59,722 bases of DNA, taken from Deinococcus carri (lineage in GTDB: Bacteria > Deinococcota > Deinococci > Deinococcales > Deinococcaceae). Positions 1 to 18,124 of the stretch are shown here, one piece after another. Both the position numbers and the translations under genes were made by a program. Under the pieces are notes generated by a model. That model did no database searches. It was not told the origin of the DNA and saw only the letters and a program-made list of their open reading frames with translations. The stretch lies in the NCBI RefSeq assembly GCF_039545055.1, contig NZ_BAABRP010000006.1, forward strand, positions 122,501 to 182,222, given 5' to 3'. The number at the start of each line of letters is the position of its first letter. The stretch's first letter is position 1.

Positions 1-1
1 G

Positions 2-64
2 GAGGCCCTGCCGGTCCGGGCCGGCACCGTGCTGCTGCTGGTGCCTGAAGCCGCAGAAATGTGA
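2..64 (+). CDS. 3' end of an unidentified CDS
   Basis: Only the last 20 codons are inside the window. The open frame starting at base 2 ends with residues LLLVPEAAEM and a TGA at 62-64. It is followed after 58 bases by the large signalling gene on the same strand. The tail is too short to assign a family. It is called coding because the frame has no stop and the next gene begins just downstream. Confidence 0.45.
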   Translation, partial: EALPVRAGTVLLLVPEAAEM

Positions 65-122
65 CCCGGAGAGGAGTGGGGAATTGTAAGAGCCGGGCTG
101 GCAGACTCGGGGTGAACTGCTG

Positions 123-3980
<3,858 letters not shown>

Positions 3981-3983
<3 letters not shown>

Positions 3984-4126
3984 TACGGTTTCCGGCCCCC
4001 GCCGTTCTCCTACTCTCCTACGGGAAAGCGCCGAAGGTTCACTCCATTCTGGAAGCCGTATTTTTCCTTCTCCTTCCCGTCGGGTTTCGCCGGGGGAGCA
4101 GCACTGCTCAACCGGAAGCCGTATCA
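3981..4126 (-). repeat. ~140-bp dispersed repeat with inverted ends, copy 1
   Basis: The segment begins TGATACGGTTTCCGG and ends CCGGAAGCCGTATCA, so its termini are inverted repeats. Read on the minus strand it matches copies at 39712-39851 and 49297-49436 in shared internal words such as GGAGAA, AATACGG and GCGCTTTCCCG. It has no coding capacity. It fills most of the gap between the HD-GYP gene and mqnC. Its first three bases are the stop codon of the HD-GYP gene. Confidence 0.75.
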
Positions 4127-4190
4127 ACGGCCTGCCCCCACCGCCGCCCTGCTTGCTGCGTCCGGGACAATTCCCGCTTCCCGGCGGTGC

Positions 4191-4196
4191 TAGCCT
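4191..4196 (+). promoter_or_regulatory. -10 box of leaderless mqnC
   Basis: TAGCCT ends 6 bases before the ATG. This TANNNT-plus-6 arrangement recurs before many genes in the window and implies that transcription starts at or next to the initiator codon. No Shine-Dalgarno sequence is present. Confidence 0.6.
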
Positions 4197-4202
4197 GCAC
4201 CC

Positions 4203-5384
<1,182 letters not shown>

Positions 5385-5405
5385 GACTGGGAAAGCTCAG
5401 AAGCA

Positions 5406-5480
5406 CTGAGCTATGGGCTATGAAAAAGAAGGCTGACACCAGAAGCGCAAACCTGTAGAGGCAGGTTCAAAGCTCATGGC
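5406..5480. repeat. GAGCTATG-family intergenic palindrome, copy 1
   Basis: Starts TGAGCTATGGGCTATGAAA and ends GGTTCAAAGCTCATGGC, so the ends are complementary. Related copies are at 15412-15502 and 56854-56942; all share CTATGAAAAAGA and GCTGACGCC-like words. It lies between the convergent mqnC and a small minus-strand gene, about 20 bases after the mqnC stop, and may serve as a bidirectional terminator. Confidence 0.7.
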
Positions 5481-5483
5481 CCC

Positions 5484-5723
<240 letters not shown>

Positions 5724-5806
5724 GCCTCCAGCGTAGCGGGGTGGGGTGAGCGGTGCATCCACCAAAATGATTACGCCTTGAGGTTGTGGCGGGATAGGCT
5801 GCCCGC

Positions 5807-6340
5807 ATGCCCCCCTCTGTGCCGCCCCTGACCGTGCAGCCCGTGACGCCGGATGCCCGCCCGGCCGCCCTGGCGCTGCGCGTGCACCCCGAGCAGGTCC
5901 GCTTTTCCGGCGAGATGCCCGGCCTGCTGGAGGACGCGGGGGCCGACCCCCACAGCCTCCCGATGCTGGTGAGGCTGGGCGAGGAGGGGGTGGGCTACTT
6001 CCGGCTGGACTTCACGCCGGGCGCGGTGGCGGGGCGCGACTTCGGGCAGCCCAGCGTGGGCCTGCGCGCCTTTTTCATAGACCGGGAGCGGCAGGGGCAG
6101 GGTCTGGGGACACGCGCCATGTCTGCGCTGTCGGCCTGGCTGCGCGAACACCGCCCAGGGGTGCGCCTGCTGGCCCTGAGTGTGAACCAGCGCAATTCCG
6201 CCGCCCGCCGGGCCTATGAGAAGGCCGGATTCCGGGTGGAGGGGAGTCTCTATCTGGGCGGCAGCGCGGGACCGCAGGACGTGATGGTGCTGAACCTGAG
6301 CCGGGCGGAGATGGGGATGGAGCCTCAGGGGCGGGGCTGA
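5807..6340 (+). CDS. GNAT-family N-acetyltransferase
   Basis: 177-residue acetyl-CoA-dependent acyltransferase of the GNAT fold. The acetyl-CoA pyrophosphate loop is RQGQGLGT (residues 95-102). It is followed by SVNQRNSAARRAYEKAGFRVEGS, typical of the RimJ/SpeG-like branch that modifies amino groups. The substrate cannot be read from sequence. The start is fixed by TAGGCT six bases upstream of the ATG. Its 3' end overlaps that of the convergent Nudix gene by 16 bases, so no separate terminator is possible in that gap. Confidence 0.85.
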   Translation: MPPSVPPLTVQPVTPDARPAALALRVHPEQVRFSGEMPGLLEDAGADPHSLPMLVRLGEEGVGYFRLDFTPGAVAGRDFGQPSVGLRAFFIDRERQGQGLGTRAMSALSAWLREHRPGVRLLALSVNQRNSAARRAYEKAGFRVEGSLYLGGSAGPQDVMVLNLSRAEMGMEPQGRG

Positions 6341-7077
6341 GGGGCCGCGGGACGTTCCCCGCGCAGCAAGGCCCAGCCTCCTGCCCGGACCAGCAGCCGC
6401 ACCAGCCGGACGCCCAGCGTCTGCCGTGGGCTGGCCCCTCCAGCCCGGTGCGCCTGTGGGTGGAGTGGCCGCGGGGGTTCCGGGTCGAAGTGGGGGAGGC
6501 CGGAGTCCAGCGCCGCCCGCGCGACCCGCAGCGTGGCCGCGTGGCCGGGATGCAGCTCCGGCAGGGCGTTCCAGGCGTGCCAGCCGACCTCCCGCGCCTC
6601 CAGGGTGGGCCGGGCCTCGCCCGCCGCCTCCACCTGAAAGAGGGCCGTGACGATATGCAGCCCGTGCCGACTACCCGAGAGCCGCGAGTCGAGCAGACCC
6701 AGCAGCCGGGTGGCCTGGCCCCTCAACCCCACCTCCTCGAACAGTTCGCGTTCGGCGGCCCCGGCCAGCGTTTCCCCGACCTCCGCCAGCCCACCGGGAA
6801 CGGCCCACAGGGCGCTGTCGGCGCGGCGCATCAGCAGCACGCCCCGCGGCCCGGTCACGACGGCTTCCACGCCCAGCAGCGGCGACACGTGGGCGAGGTT
6901 GTGCAGGTAGGCGCGTTTGATTTCCGGGGTGGAGGCCGGTCCGTCCCCCGCGGCCAGTTCGGCGCTCAGATGCAGCACCCGGCGATACCGTTCCAGGTCG
7001 TAGGCGTCCCGCACGTGGGCGAGGCCCGCGAGGGCCAGCGCGCGCAGCTCGTCCGCAATCAGAGGCACAGGGGTCAC
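6325..7077 (-). CDS. Nudix hydrolase with N-terminal helical domain
   Basis: 250-residue Nudix enzyme that should hydrolyse a nucleoside-diphosphate-linked substrate. The Nudix box runs from G96 to L118, with E102, R110, E111, E114 and E115 in the expected GX5EX7REUXEEXGU positions. The first ~60 residues (AYDLERYRRVLHLSAELAAG) resemble the helical N-terminal domain of ADP-ribose-type Nudix proteins. The GTG at 7077 is preferred to an ATG ten codons earlier because TACAGT (7084-7089) stands six bases before it. The C-terminal ~45 residues are Pro/Arg-rich and probably disordered. Deinococcus genomes are rich in Nudix genes. Confidence 0.85.
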   Translation of the reverse strand: MTPVPLIADELRALALAGLAHVRDAYDLERYRRVLHLSAELAAGDGPASTPEIKRAYLHNLAHVSPLLGVEAVVTGPRGVLLMRRADSALWAVPGGLAEVGETLAGAAERELFEEVGLRGQATRLLGLLDSRLSGSRHGLHIVTALFQVEAAGEARPTLEAREVGWHAWNALPELHPGHAATLRVARAALDSGLPHFDPEPPRPLHPQAHRAGGASPRQTLGVRLVRLLVRAGGWALLRGERPAAPQPRP

Positions 7078-7170
7078 GTCCCGACTGTAGCCTGCCCGCC
7101 GCGCCACTCATGAAGCGGCCCCCAGCCTGTGCTCACGCGGCCTGTCCCCCGGGCCGCCACACTCGCAGGC

Positions 7171-8427
7171 GTGGCACCTCGTATCGCTGGAAAGAAGGTC
7201 CTGGCTATCGTGCTGGCGGGCGGCAAGGGCAGCCGCCTCACGCCGCTGACCCTGACGCGCGCCAAGCCTGCCGTGCCGTTTCTGGGGACCTACCGCCTGA
7301 TCGACTTCACGCTGTCCAACCTCGTGAACAGCGGCCTTCAGGACGTGTGGGTGGTCGAGCAGTACCTGCCCCACGGCCTGAACGATCACCTCTCGGGCGG
7401 GCGGCCCTGGGACCTCGACCGCACGCGCGGCGGGTTGGTGGTCATGCCGCCCTTCTCCAGTCCTGAAAACGAGGAGGGCGAGTTCGCGCAGGGCAACGCC
7501 CACGCCCTCGCGCAGCACGCGGACCTGATCCGCGAGTTCGGCGCGGACGTGGTGCTGGTCTTGAGCGCCGACCACATCTACCGCTTCGACTATGCCGACC
7601 TGATTCGCACCCATGTGCGGCGGGGGGCCAGCGTCACGATGGTCACGACCGAGGTGGAGGAGGCGCAGGCGACCCGCTTCGGCAACGTGCGCGCCGACGA
7701 GGAAGGCCGGGTGCGCGAGTTTGCCTACAAGCCGGAGCAGCCCCTGGGCCGCACCGTGACCGCCGAGATCTTCGCCTACGACGCCGGGGTGCTGCTCCCC
7801 ACCCTGGCCGAGCTGGAAGGGCAGGGCGAGTTGGGCGACTACGGCGAGGAGTTGTTGCCCGCCCTGGTGGCGCGGGGCGACGCCCACGCCTACCTGCTAG
7901 ACGGGTACTGGCAGGACGTGGGCACGCTGGACGCCTACCTGGGGGCACATCAGGACTTTCTGGACGGCCGGGGCTTTCCGCTGGACAGCGAGGACTGGCC
8001 CTTTATCACCAGCAGCATCTCGCGCCCGCCCGCGCGGATCGAGCACACGGCCCGCCTTGACGCGGCCCTGGTCTGCGGCGGCGCGGTGGTCGCGGGCGAG
8101 GTCAGCCGCAGCGTGATCGGCCCGAATGCGCGCGTGGAGGCGGGAGCCGTGGTGCGCGGCAGCATCGTGCAGCCGGGCGCGGTCGTGAAGGCGGGGGCAA
8201 GGGTCACACGCGCCATCGTGGACAACGGCGCGACCGTGGGAGAGGGGGCCGAGGTCGGCGGCGAGGACGAAGGCCGCACGCCCGCCGTGGTCGGTGCCGA
8301 CGCCACCGTCGAGGCCGGGGCCAGGGTGGGCGGCGGCCTGCAAGTGCCGCCCCGGCAGACCGTCCGCGCAGGCGAGGAGGCGCGGGTGGTGCAGGAGCCG
8401 GCAGGGGACGGCCAGGCCGGAAAGTAG
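7171..8427 (+). CDS. glgC: glucose-1-phosphate adenylyltransferase
   Basis: Forms ADP-glucose from ATP and glucose-1-phosphate, the committed step of glycogen synthesis. The N-terminal nucleotidyltransferase signature LAGGKGSRLTPLTLTRAKPA begins near residue 15. Further on are LVLSADHIYRFDY and YWQDVGTLDAYLGAHQDF. The C-terminal third is a left-handed beta-helix of hexapeptide repeats (residues about 295-400). At 418 residues it matches the family. I take GTG at 7171 (VAPRIAGKK); an upstream GTG at 7129 would add 14 residues without recognisable homology. The partner glgA lies about 9 kb away on the other strand. Confidence 0.82.
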   Translation: MAPRIAGKKVLAIVLAGGKGSRLTPLTLTRAKPAVPFLGTYRLIDFTLSNLVNSGLQDVWVVEQYLPHGLNDHLSGGRPWDLDRTRGGLVVMPPFSSPENEEGEFAQGNAHALAQHADLIREFGADVVLVLSADHIYRFDYADLIRTHVRRGASVTMVTTEVEEAQATRFGNVRADEEGRVREFAYKPEQPLGRTVTAEIFAYDAGVLLPTLAELEGQGELGDYGEELLPALVARGDAHAYLLDGYWQDVGTLDAYLGAHQDFLDGRGFPLDSEDWPFITSSISRPPARIEHTARLDAALVCGGAVVAGEVSRSVIGPNARVEAGAVVRGSIVQPGAVVKAGARVTRAIVDNGATVGEGAEVGGEDEGRTPAVVGADATVEAGARVGGGLQVPPRQTVRAGEEARVVQEPAGDGQAGK

Positions 8428-8440
8428 GGGGAGGGCTGCA

Positions 8441-8507
8441 GGAGGCGGGACGCAGTGCGCGGGAGAGACTCCTCCTCTGCCTCCCGCGCACCGCGTCCTG
8501 CCTTCCC
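8441..8507. repeat. GCGCACCGCGTCC-family palindrome, copy 1
   Basis: Long imperfect inverted repeat whose right arm contains CGCGCACCGCGTCCTGCC and whose left arm is GGCGGGACGCAGTGCGCGGG. Five further members are at 32921-33000, 38271-38340, 39119-39183, 44535-44611 and 50019-50095. It follows glgC and precedes the dusA promoter. Confidence 0.75.
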
Positions 8508-8543
8508 TTTTCCCCCGTCCCCTTCCCGTACACTGACGGGCTG

Positions 8544-9556
<1,013 letters not shown>

Positions 9557-9569
<13 letters not shown>

Positions 9570-10384
9570 CCGAGGTACGGAGTGACATCGCGCAGCGTGT
9601 CCTGGATAGCCTTTAGGGTTTCGGCGGGATAGGCCGGCCGCAGGATCGCGCCGTCCAATGTCGCGCCGAGGTGCAGGAGCGTATGCAGGCTGTGGAGCGT
9701 GCGGATGCCCAGGGCCACACCCGGCGAGAGCGGGAACGTGAGAGGAGTCCAGAGGCTCCGGTACTCGCTCAGCCACGCCCGTATGCCTTCCGGTGGCACC
9801 TCGGTGCGTGAGAGGACGGCGAGCAGGGCGAGCGCGATCCGGTCCTCCTCGGTCTGGTAGAGGGGCATGGGCAGCGAACTCAGGCGCTCAGTGACTGTCC
9901 TCAGAATGACGTTCAGCTCGGCCGGAGTTGTGATGGGGTGGAGGGCGAATTCACGCGCCGTATCTGCACCGTGCGCGACCGCGTGAATCCAGCCGAGGTC
10001 AGGGTCGTAGGAGCGCACATCCTGCTCAGAGGGGTAGTAAAACTGCCAGTGTTCCATCCACAGATGCCGGACAGCAGGACCGACGACCCGCTGTTGTGCA
10101 TCTCTCCTCACGACCTCGCCCAGAACCAGGGCGCTAAACGAGCGTACCAGGACCTGATCGTTTCCGAGACCAGACCCGGCCCGGTCCCCCAGCTCCCGCA
10201 GCACCCCGTCAAAATGCCCCGCCCGCGTCCATAGCGCCAGCGTGCTGTAAGCCTGGGCGTCCCGCACTGCCGGGTCAGGCGAGGCGAGCATCCCCAGCAG
10301 TTCATGGAGTGCGTCCGGTGGGTTCAGCCCTTTCGGCACCACGTAGTCGGATGCGGCGACCGCCGCCCAGTTCACCCCGGTCAT
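9557..10384 (-). CDS. DUF2785-like hypothetical protein
   Basis: 275-residue soluble, largely helical protein without signal peptide. The central segment DLGWIHAVAHGADTAREFALHP resembles the conserved block of DUF2785 proteins, whose function is unknown; the assignment is from memory of that block. TACCCT five bases before the ATG marks a leaderless start. It sits between dusA and an M42 peptidase gene, with no visible functional link to either. Confidence 0.7.
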
Positions 10385-10419
10385 GCTTCAGGGTAATGGG
10401 CGGCGGCCAGGTTCAACCC

Positions 10420-11484
<1,065 letters not shown>

Positions 11485-11520
11485 GAGGGCGAGTCTACGC
11501 CCCCCAGCTATGCTGCCAGC

Positions 11521-11918
<398 letters not shown>

Positions 11919-11922
<4 letters not shown>

Positions 11923-11994
11923 CTCTCAGCGGTCAGCCGCCAGCCGCCAGCTTGAGCTGTGCTGGTCGCTGGAAGCTGGCGGCTGGTCGCTCCC

Positions 11995-11996
<2 letters not shown>
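11919..11996. repeat. TTAGCTCTCAGC-family palindrome, copy 1
   Basis: Contains GGTCAGCCGCCAGCCGCC on the left and GGCGGCTGGTCGCTCCC on the right, forming a long imperfect hairpin between the convergent apaG and histidine kinase genes. The opening word TTAGCTCTCAGC recurs at the end of lgt (46163-46200). It includes the apaG stop codon. Confidence 0.65.
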
Positions 11997-13722
<1,726 letters not shown>

Positions 13723-13781
13723 GGGGAACAGTGTAGGGACACGGCGCGGGGGAACCGTGGAAAGGGTTTGAAACCCCCTTC

Positions 13782-13802
13782 TGTACAGGGAATGTGTACA
13801 AT
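13782..13802 (+). promoter_or_regulatory. paired TGTACA operator overlapping the yefM -10 box
   Basis: TGTACA occurs at 13782-13787 and 13795-13800, 13 bases centre to centre. The second copy overlaps TACAAT (13797-13802), which lies six bases before the antitoxin ATG. E. coli YefM binds two palindromes with TGTACA cores at a similar spacing, so this is very likely the autoregulatory operator. Confidence 0.7.
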
Positions 13803-13808
13803 AAAGCC

Positions 13809-14090
13809 ATGATTGAGCGGAGCTATACCCAGGCCCGTGCGGAACTCGCCTCCCTGATGGACCGCGCCGTGAATGACCGCGAGACGGTGATCATCGAACG
13901 CCGGGGGCAGGCCAGCGTCGCCCTGATTGCCGCCGACGAACTCCGGAGCCTTCAGGAAACCGCCCATCTGCTGCGCTCGCCCGCCAATGCCCGCCGCCTC
14001 CTGTCTGCCCTCGGGCGCGCGCTGGAGGGCGAGGGGGAGAGCCTCACCCCGGCAGAACTGGCCCGGAGAGCAGGGCTGGATGCCGAATGA
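13809..14090 (+). CDS. yefM: type II antitoxin, YefM/Phd family
   Basis: 93-residue DNA-binding antitoxin. The N-terminal Phd/YefM fold shows ERSYTQARAELASLMDRAVNDRE, with VIIERRGQASVALIAADELRSLQET after it. The C-terminal acidic part (LGRALEGEGESLTPAELARRAGL) should wrap the toxin. The start at 13809 is chosen because TACAAT is six bases upstream. The gene overlaps its toxin by 11 bases and is probably repressed by the YefM-YoeB complex at the TGTACA pair. Confidence 0.88.
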   Translation: MIERSYTQARAELASLMDRAVNDRETVIIERRGQASVALIAADELRSLQETAHLLRSPANARRLLSALGRALEGEGESLTPAELARRAGLDAE

Positions 14091-14349
14091 CCGGGCAGCC
14101 GTCTTCCAGCGCGAGTTCATCAAGGACCTGACCTTCTGGGTGCAGACGGACCGCAAGACCGCCCTGCGCCTCCTGCGGCTGGTGGAACTCATCCTGCGTG
14201 GTCCCTTCGGTGGGATGGGCAAGCCCGAACCGCTCAAATACCTCGGCCCGAACATCTGGTCTCGCCGCCTGACGGAAGAACATCGCCTGGTCTATCTCGT
14301 CCGGGATACGCGGATTGACTTTCTGCAAGGCCGCTACCACTACGGCTGA
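14080..14349 (+). CDS. yoeB: YoeB-family mRNA-interferase toxin
   Basis: 89-residue RelE-superfamily ribonuclease expected to cleave mRNA in the ribosomal A site. It aligns along its length with YoeB: KDLTFWVQTDRKTALRLLRLVELI, FGGMGKPEPLKYL, WSRRLTEEHRLVYLV and a C-terminal GRYHYG. The catalytic Glu, Arg, His and Tyr equivalents are present, so it appears active. ATG at 14080 lies inside the antitoxin gene, preceded by GGAGAG, so translation is coupled to the antitoxin. Confidence 0.9.
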   Translation: MPNDRAAVFQREFIKDLTFWVQTDRKTALRLLRLVELILRGPFGGMGKPEPLKYLGPNIWSRRLTEEHRLVYLVRDTRIDFLQGRYHYG

Positions 14350-14352
14350 AGG

Positions 14353-14416
14353 AGAGGGCGGCGCGAAGTGGAGTGGCCGCCCAAGATACGCGGCAACGGC
14401 TGGGGTGCGCTGCCCT
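14353..14416. repeat. partial copy of the GCGCGAAGTGGAGTGG repeat
   Basis: The 19-base word at 14358-14376 (GCGGCGCGAAGTGGAGTGG) is found exactly, in inverted orientation, at 58792-58810. Similarity continues for about 25 bases (CGCC, GCGGC, AACGG). The segment fills the short gap between yoeB and the next small gene. Confidence 0.55.
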
Positions 14417-14426
14417 AGGATGGGGC

Positions 14427-14633
14427 ATGGAAACCCCCTCCCGGCTCTGGAGCCGCGCGCTGCGGTATGTGGCCCTGATCCTGCTGGGCTTCGGCGGGGT
14501 GTTCTGGCTGCTGGACCGGACCCTCTTCAACTGGGCTGACAACCGGTTCGTTCTGCTCGTTCCCGTGGGCCTCGCGCTGTTGCTGGGGCTGGCGTCGTGG
14601 TGGCTGGGACGGCGGGCGCGGCGGCAGAACTGA
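14427..14633 (+). CDS. small two-span membrane protein
   Basis: 68 residues with two hydrophobic segments, YVALILLGFGGVFWLL and FVLLVPVGLALLLGLASWWL. The tail GRRARRQN is basic and should stay cytosolic by the positive-inside rule. Family not recognised. The ATG at 14427 is preferred because TAGGAT ends five bases before it. It lies downstream of yefM-yoeB but has its own promoter. Confidence 0.65.
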   Translation: METPSRLWSRALRYVALILLGFGGVFWLLDRTLFNWADNRFVLLVPVGLALLLGLASWWLGRRARRQN

Positions 14634-14636
14634 CCT

Positions 14637-15386
<750 letters not shown>

Positions 15387-15411
15387 GCCCCCGATGGTAG
15401 CGCGGAAGGGC

Positions 15412-15502
15412 GGTGAGCCGTGGGCTATGAAAAAGATGGCTGTCGCCAAAGCTAAAGCTTCTCGGGTGCAGGTTCATAGCTCAAAGCTCATAGCCCACAG
15501 CC
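15412..15502. repeat. GAGCTATG-family palindrome, copy 2
   Basis: Begins GTGAGCCGTGGGCTATGAAA and ends AAGCTCATAGCCCACAGC, with complementary arms. It lies in the divergent gap between trmJ and the hydrolase. The word CTATGAAAAAGATGGCTG is shared with the other copies. Read on the plus strand it has an ATG (15427) in frame with the hydrolase. Confidence 0.7.
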
Positions 15503-15513
15503 ACCCTGTCCCC

Positions 15514-16221
15514 ATGACCGAACCGCGCCCCCGCACCGTGCTGCTCCTCCACGCCTACCCCCTCTCCGCCGCGATGTGGGCTGAGCAGAAGGCCGCGCTG
15601 GAGGCGGCGGGCCTGACCGTGCTGGCCCCCAACCTGCCGGGCTTCGGCGGGGAGGAGGGGGCCATGACCTCGCTGGCCGACGCCGCCCGCGACCTGCTGG
15701 GGCTGCTGCCGCCCGAACCCGTCTCGCTGGTGGGCCTCAGCATGGGGGGCTACCTCGCGCTGGAACTGCTCGCGCAGGCCCCACAGCGGTTTGCCCGCGT
15801 GGTCCTGGCCGACACCTCCGCCCGCGCCGACAGCCCCGAGGAACAGGAAAAACGCTACAGCCAGGCGGGCCGCGTGCTGGAGGAGGGCCAGGGCTTCATC
15901 ATCGAGGCGGCGCGTGAGGAACACCGTCCGGACACCTTCGCCCGCATACGCCCGATGATCGAGGCCGCCACGCCGCAGGGTATCGCCGGGGCACTGCGCG
16001 CGATGGCCGCGCGGGCCGACCACCGGGAAACCCTGGGAACGCTGCGGCTGCCGCTGCTGGCCCTGGTGGGCGAGCAGGACGACCTCACACCCCCCGAGCG
16101 CGCGCAGGAAATCGCGGACCTGGGGCATGGCGAGCGGCAGATCATCCCCGGCGCGATGCACCTCGCCAACCTCGACGCGCCGGACGCCTTCAACGCGGCG
16201 CTGCTGGCCTTTCTGGGCTGA
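15514..16221 (+). CDS. alpha/beta hydrolase
   Basis: 235-residue serine hydrolase. The nucleophile elbow GLSMGG places S76, the acid is in VGEQDDLTPPE and the histidine in GAMHLANLD. HAYPLS after the first strand supplies the oxyanion-hole region. Substrate is unknown. The ATG at 15514 begins recognisable homology (RTVLLLHAYPLS). The frame is open back through the repeat, so an ATG at 15427 would add 29 repeat-encoded residues; neither start has a clear Shine-Dalgarno or TANNNT box. Its end is three bases from the convergent glgA. Confidence 0.85.
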   Translation: MTEPRPRTVLLLHAYPLSAAMWAEQKAALEAAGLTVLAPNLPGFGGEEGAMTSLADAARDLLGLLPPEPVSLVGLSMGGYLALELLAQAPQRFARVVLADTSARADSPEEQEKRYSQAGRVLEEGQGFIIEAAREEHRPDTFARIRPMIEAATPQGIAGALRAMAARADHRETLGTLRLPLLALVGEQDDLTPPERAQEIADLGHGERQIIPGAMHLANLDAPDAFNAALLAFLG

Positions 16222-16224
16222 GCG

Positions 16225-17556
<1,332 letters not shown>

Positions 17557-17593
17557 GCCCCGCACTCTACCCCGGCTGGCCCGGCTGTGGGGT

Positions 17594-17622
17594 TTGACAA
17601 CCCCCGCCCGCGCTGGTACACT
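17594..17622 (+). promoter_or_regulatory. sigma70-type promoter of the tRNA pair
   Basis: TTGACA at 17594-17599 and TACACT at 17617-17622 are separated by exactly 17 bases. The first tRNA begins 19 bases after the -10 box. This is one of two near-consensus -35/-10 pairs in the window; the other also serves tRNAs. Confidence 0.85.
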
Positions 17623-17635
17623 TCCCCTCGCTCAT

Positions 17636-17717
<82 letters not shown>

Positions 17718-17738
17718 CAGCAGTCACGCAGGACCTGG

Positions 17739-17813
17739 GGGCGGTTAGCTCAGTGGTAGAGCATTCGCTTCACACGCGAAGGGTCGTAGGTTCAAATCCT
17801 ATACCGCCCACCA
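17739..17813 (+). tRNA. tRNA-Val(CAC)
   Basis: 75-nt cloverleaf with encoded CCA. Acceptor GGGCGGT/ACCGCCC, D-stem GCTC/GAGC, anticodon stem TTCGC/GCGAA, loop TTCACAC giving anticodon CAC, T-stem GTAGG/CCTAT. It begins 21 bases after the preceding tRNA and is probably cotranscribed with it. Confidence 0.93.
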
Positions 17814-17818
17814 ACAGA

Positions 17819-17846
17819 ACCTCGGCCTCGCCGGGGTTTTTTCGTT
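17819..17846 (+). terminator. Rho-independent terminator after the tRNA pair
   Basis: CCTCGGC and GCCGGGG form a seven-pair stem with one G-U wobble around a CTC loop, followed by TTTTTTCGTTTT. It ends six bases after the CCA of tRNA-Val. Confidence 0.85.
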
Positions 17847-18120
17847 TTCCGGCGCGCCTCCGGGCGGCAGGGCAGCCTGGGTTACGGCCTGCCGGGCCGC
17901 CTTCGGCTAGAGTGCGGGGCGTGACAGCCCTCAGGAGCGGGGCGTGCCTGCCCCGGCCGGCCCGGCCTCCGGCTCCTGAACCTGGTTCTTTTCCCGTCGC
18001 CCGGCTGTGCTCAGCGGGGCGTGCCACTCCCGGACAGCCCCTCCCTGGCCGCACCCGGGGCCGCTTCCCCGAGCCATCTTTCCAGGACCCGCCCCACCGG
18101 GCGCTCCAGACAGGAACTCC
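17847..18120 (+). other. leader region of the DEAD-box helicase gene
   Basis: Non-tRNA part of a 307-base gap. It holds TAGAGT (17908-17913), a possible leaderless GTG seven bases later (17921), and a perfect 8-base inverted repeat, TCAGGAGC at 17931-17938 and GCTCCTGA at 17972-17979. An AGGAACTCC site stands just before the helicase ATG. The transcript would carry a leader of about 200 bases, unusual in this window. Confidence 0.5.
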
Positions 18121-18124
18121 ATGA
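17921..18124 (+). CDS. possible leaderless upstream ORF (67 residues)
   Basis: Reads from GTG at 17921 to a TGA at 18122-18124 that overlaps the helicase ATG as ATGA. The GTG is seven bases after TAGAGT, the same arrangement as in confirmed-looking leaderless genes here. The product would be rich in Pro, Arg and Gly (VTALRSGACLPRPARPPAPE at its start) and matches nothing I know. Stop-free frames of this length are common in such GC-rich DNA, so it may be chance; its possible role is translational coupling to the helicase. Confidence 0.3.
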   Translation: MTALRSGACLPRPARPPAPEPGSFPVARLCSAGRATPGQPLPGRTRGRFPEPSFQDPPHRALQTGTP

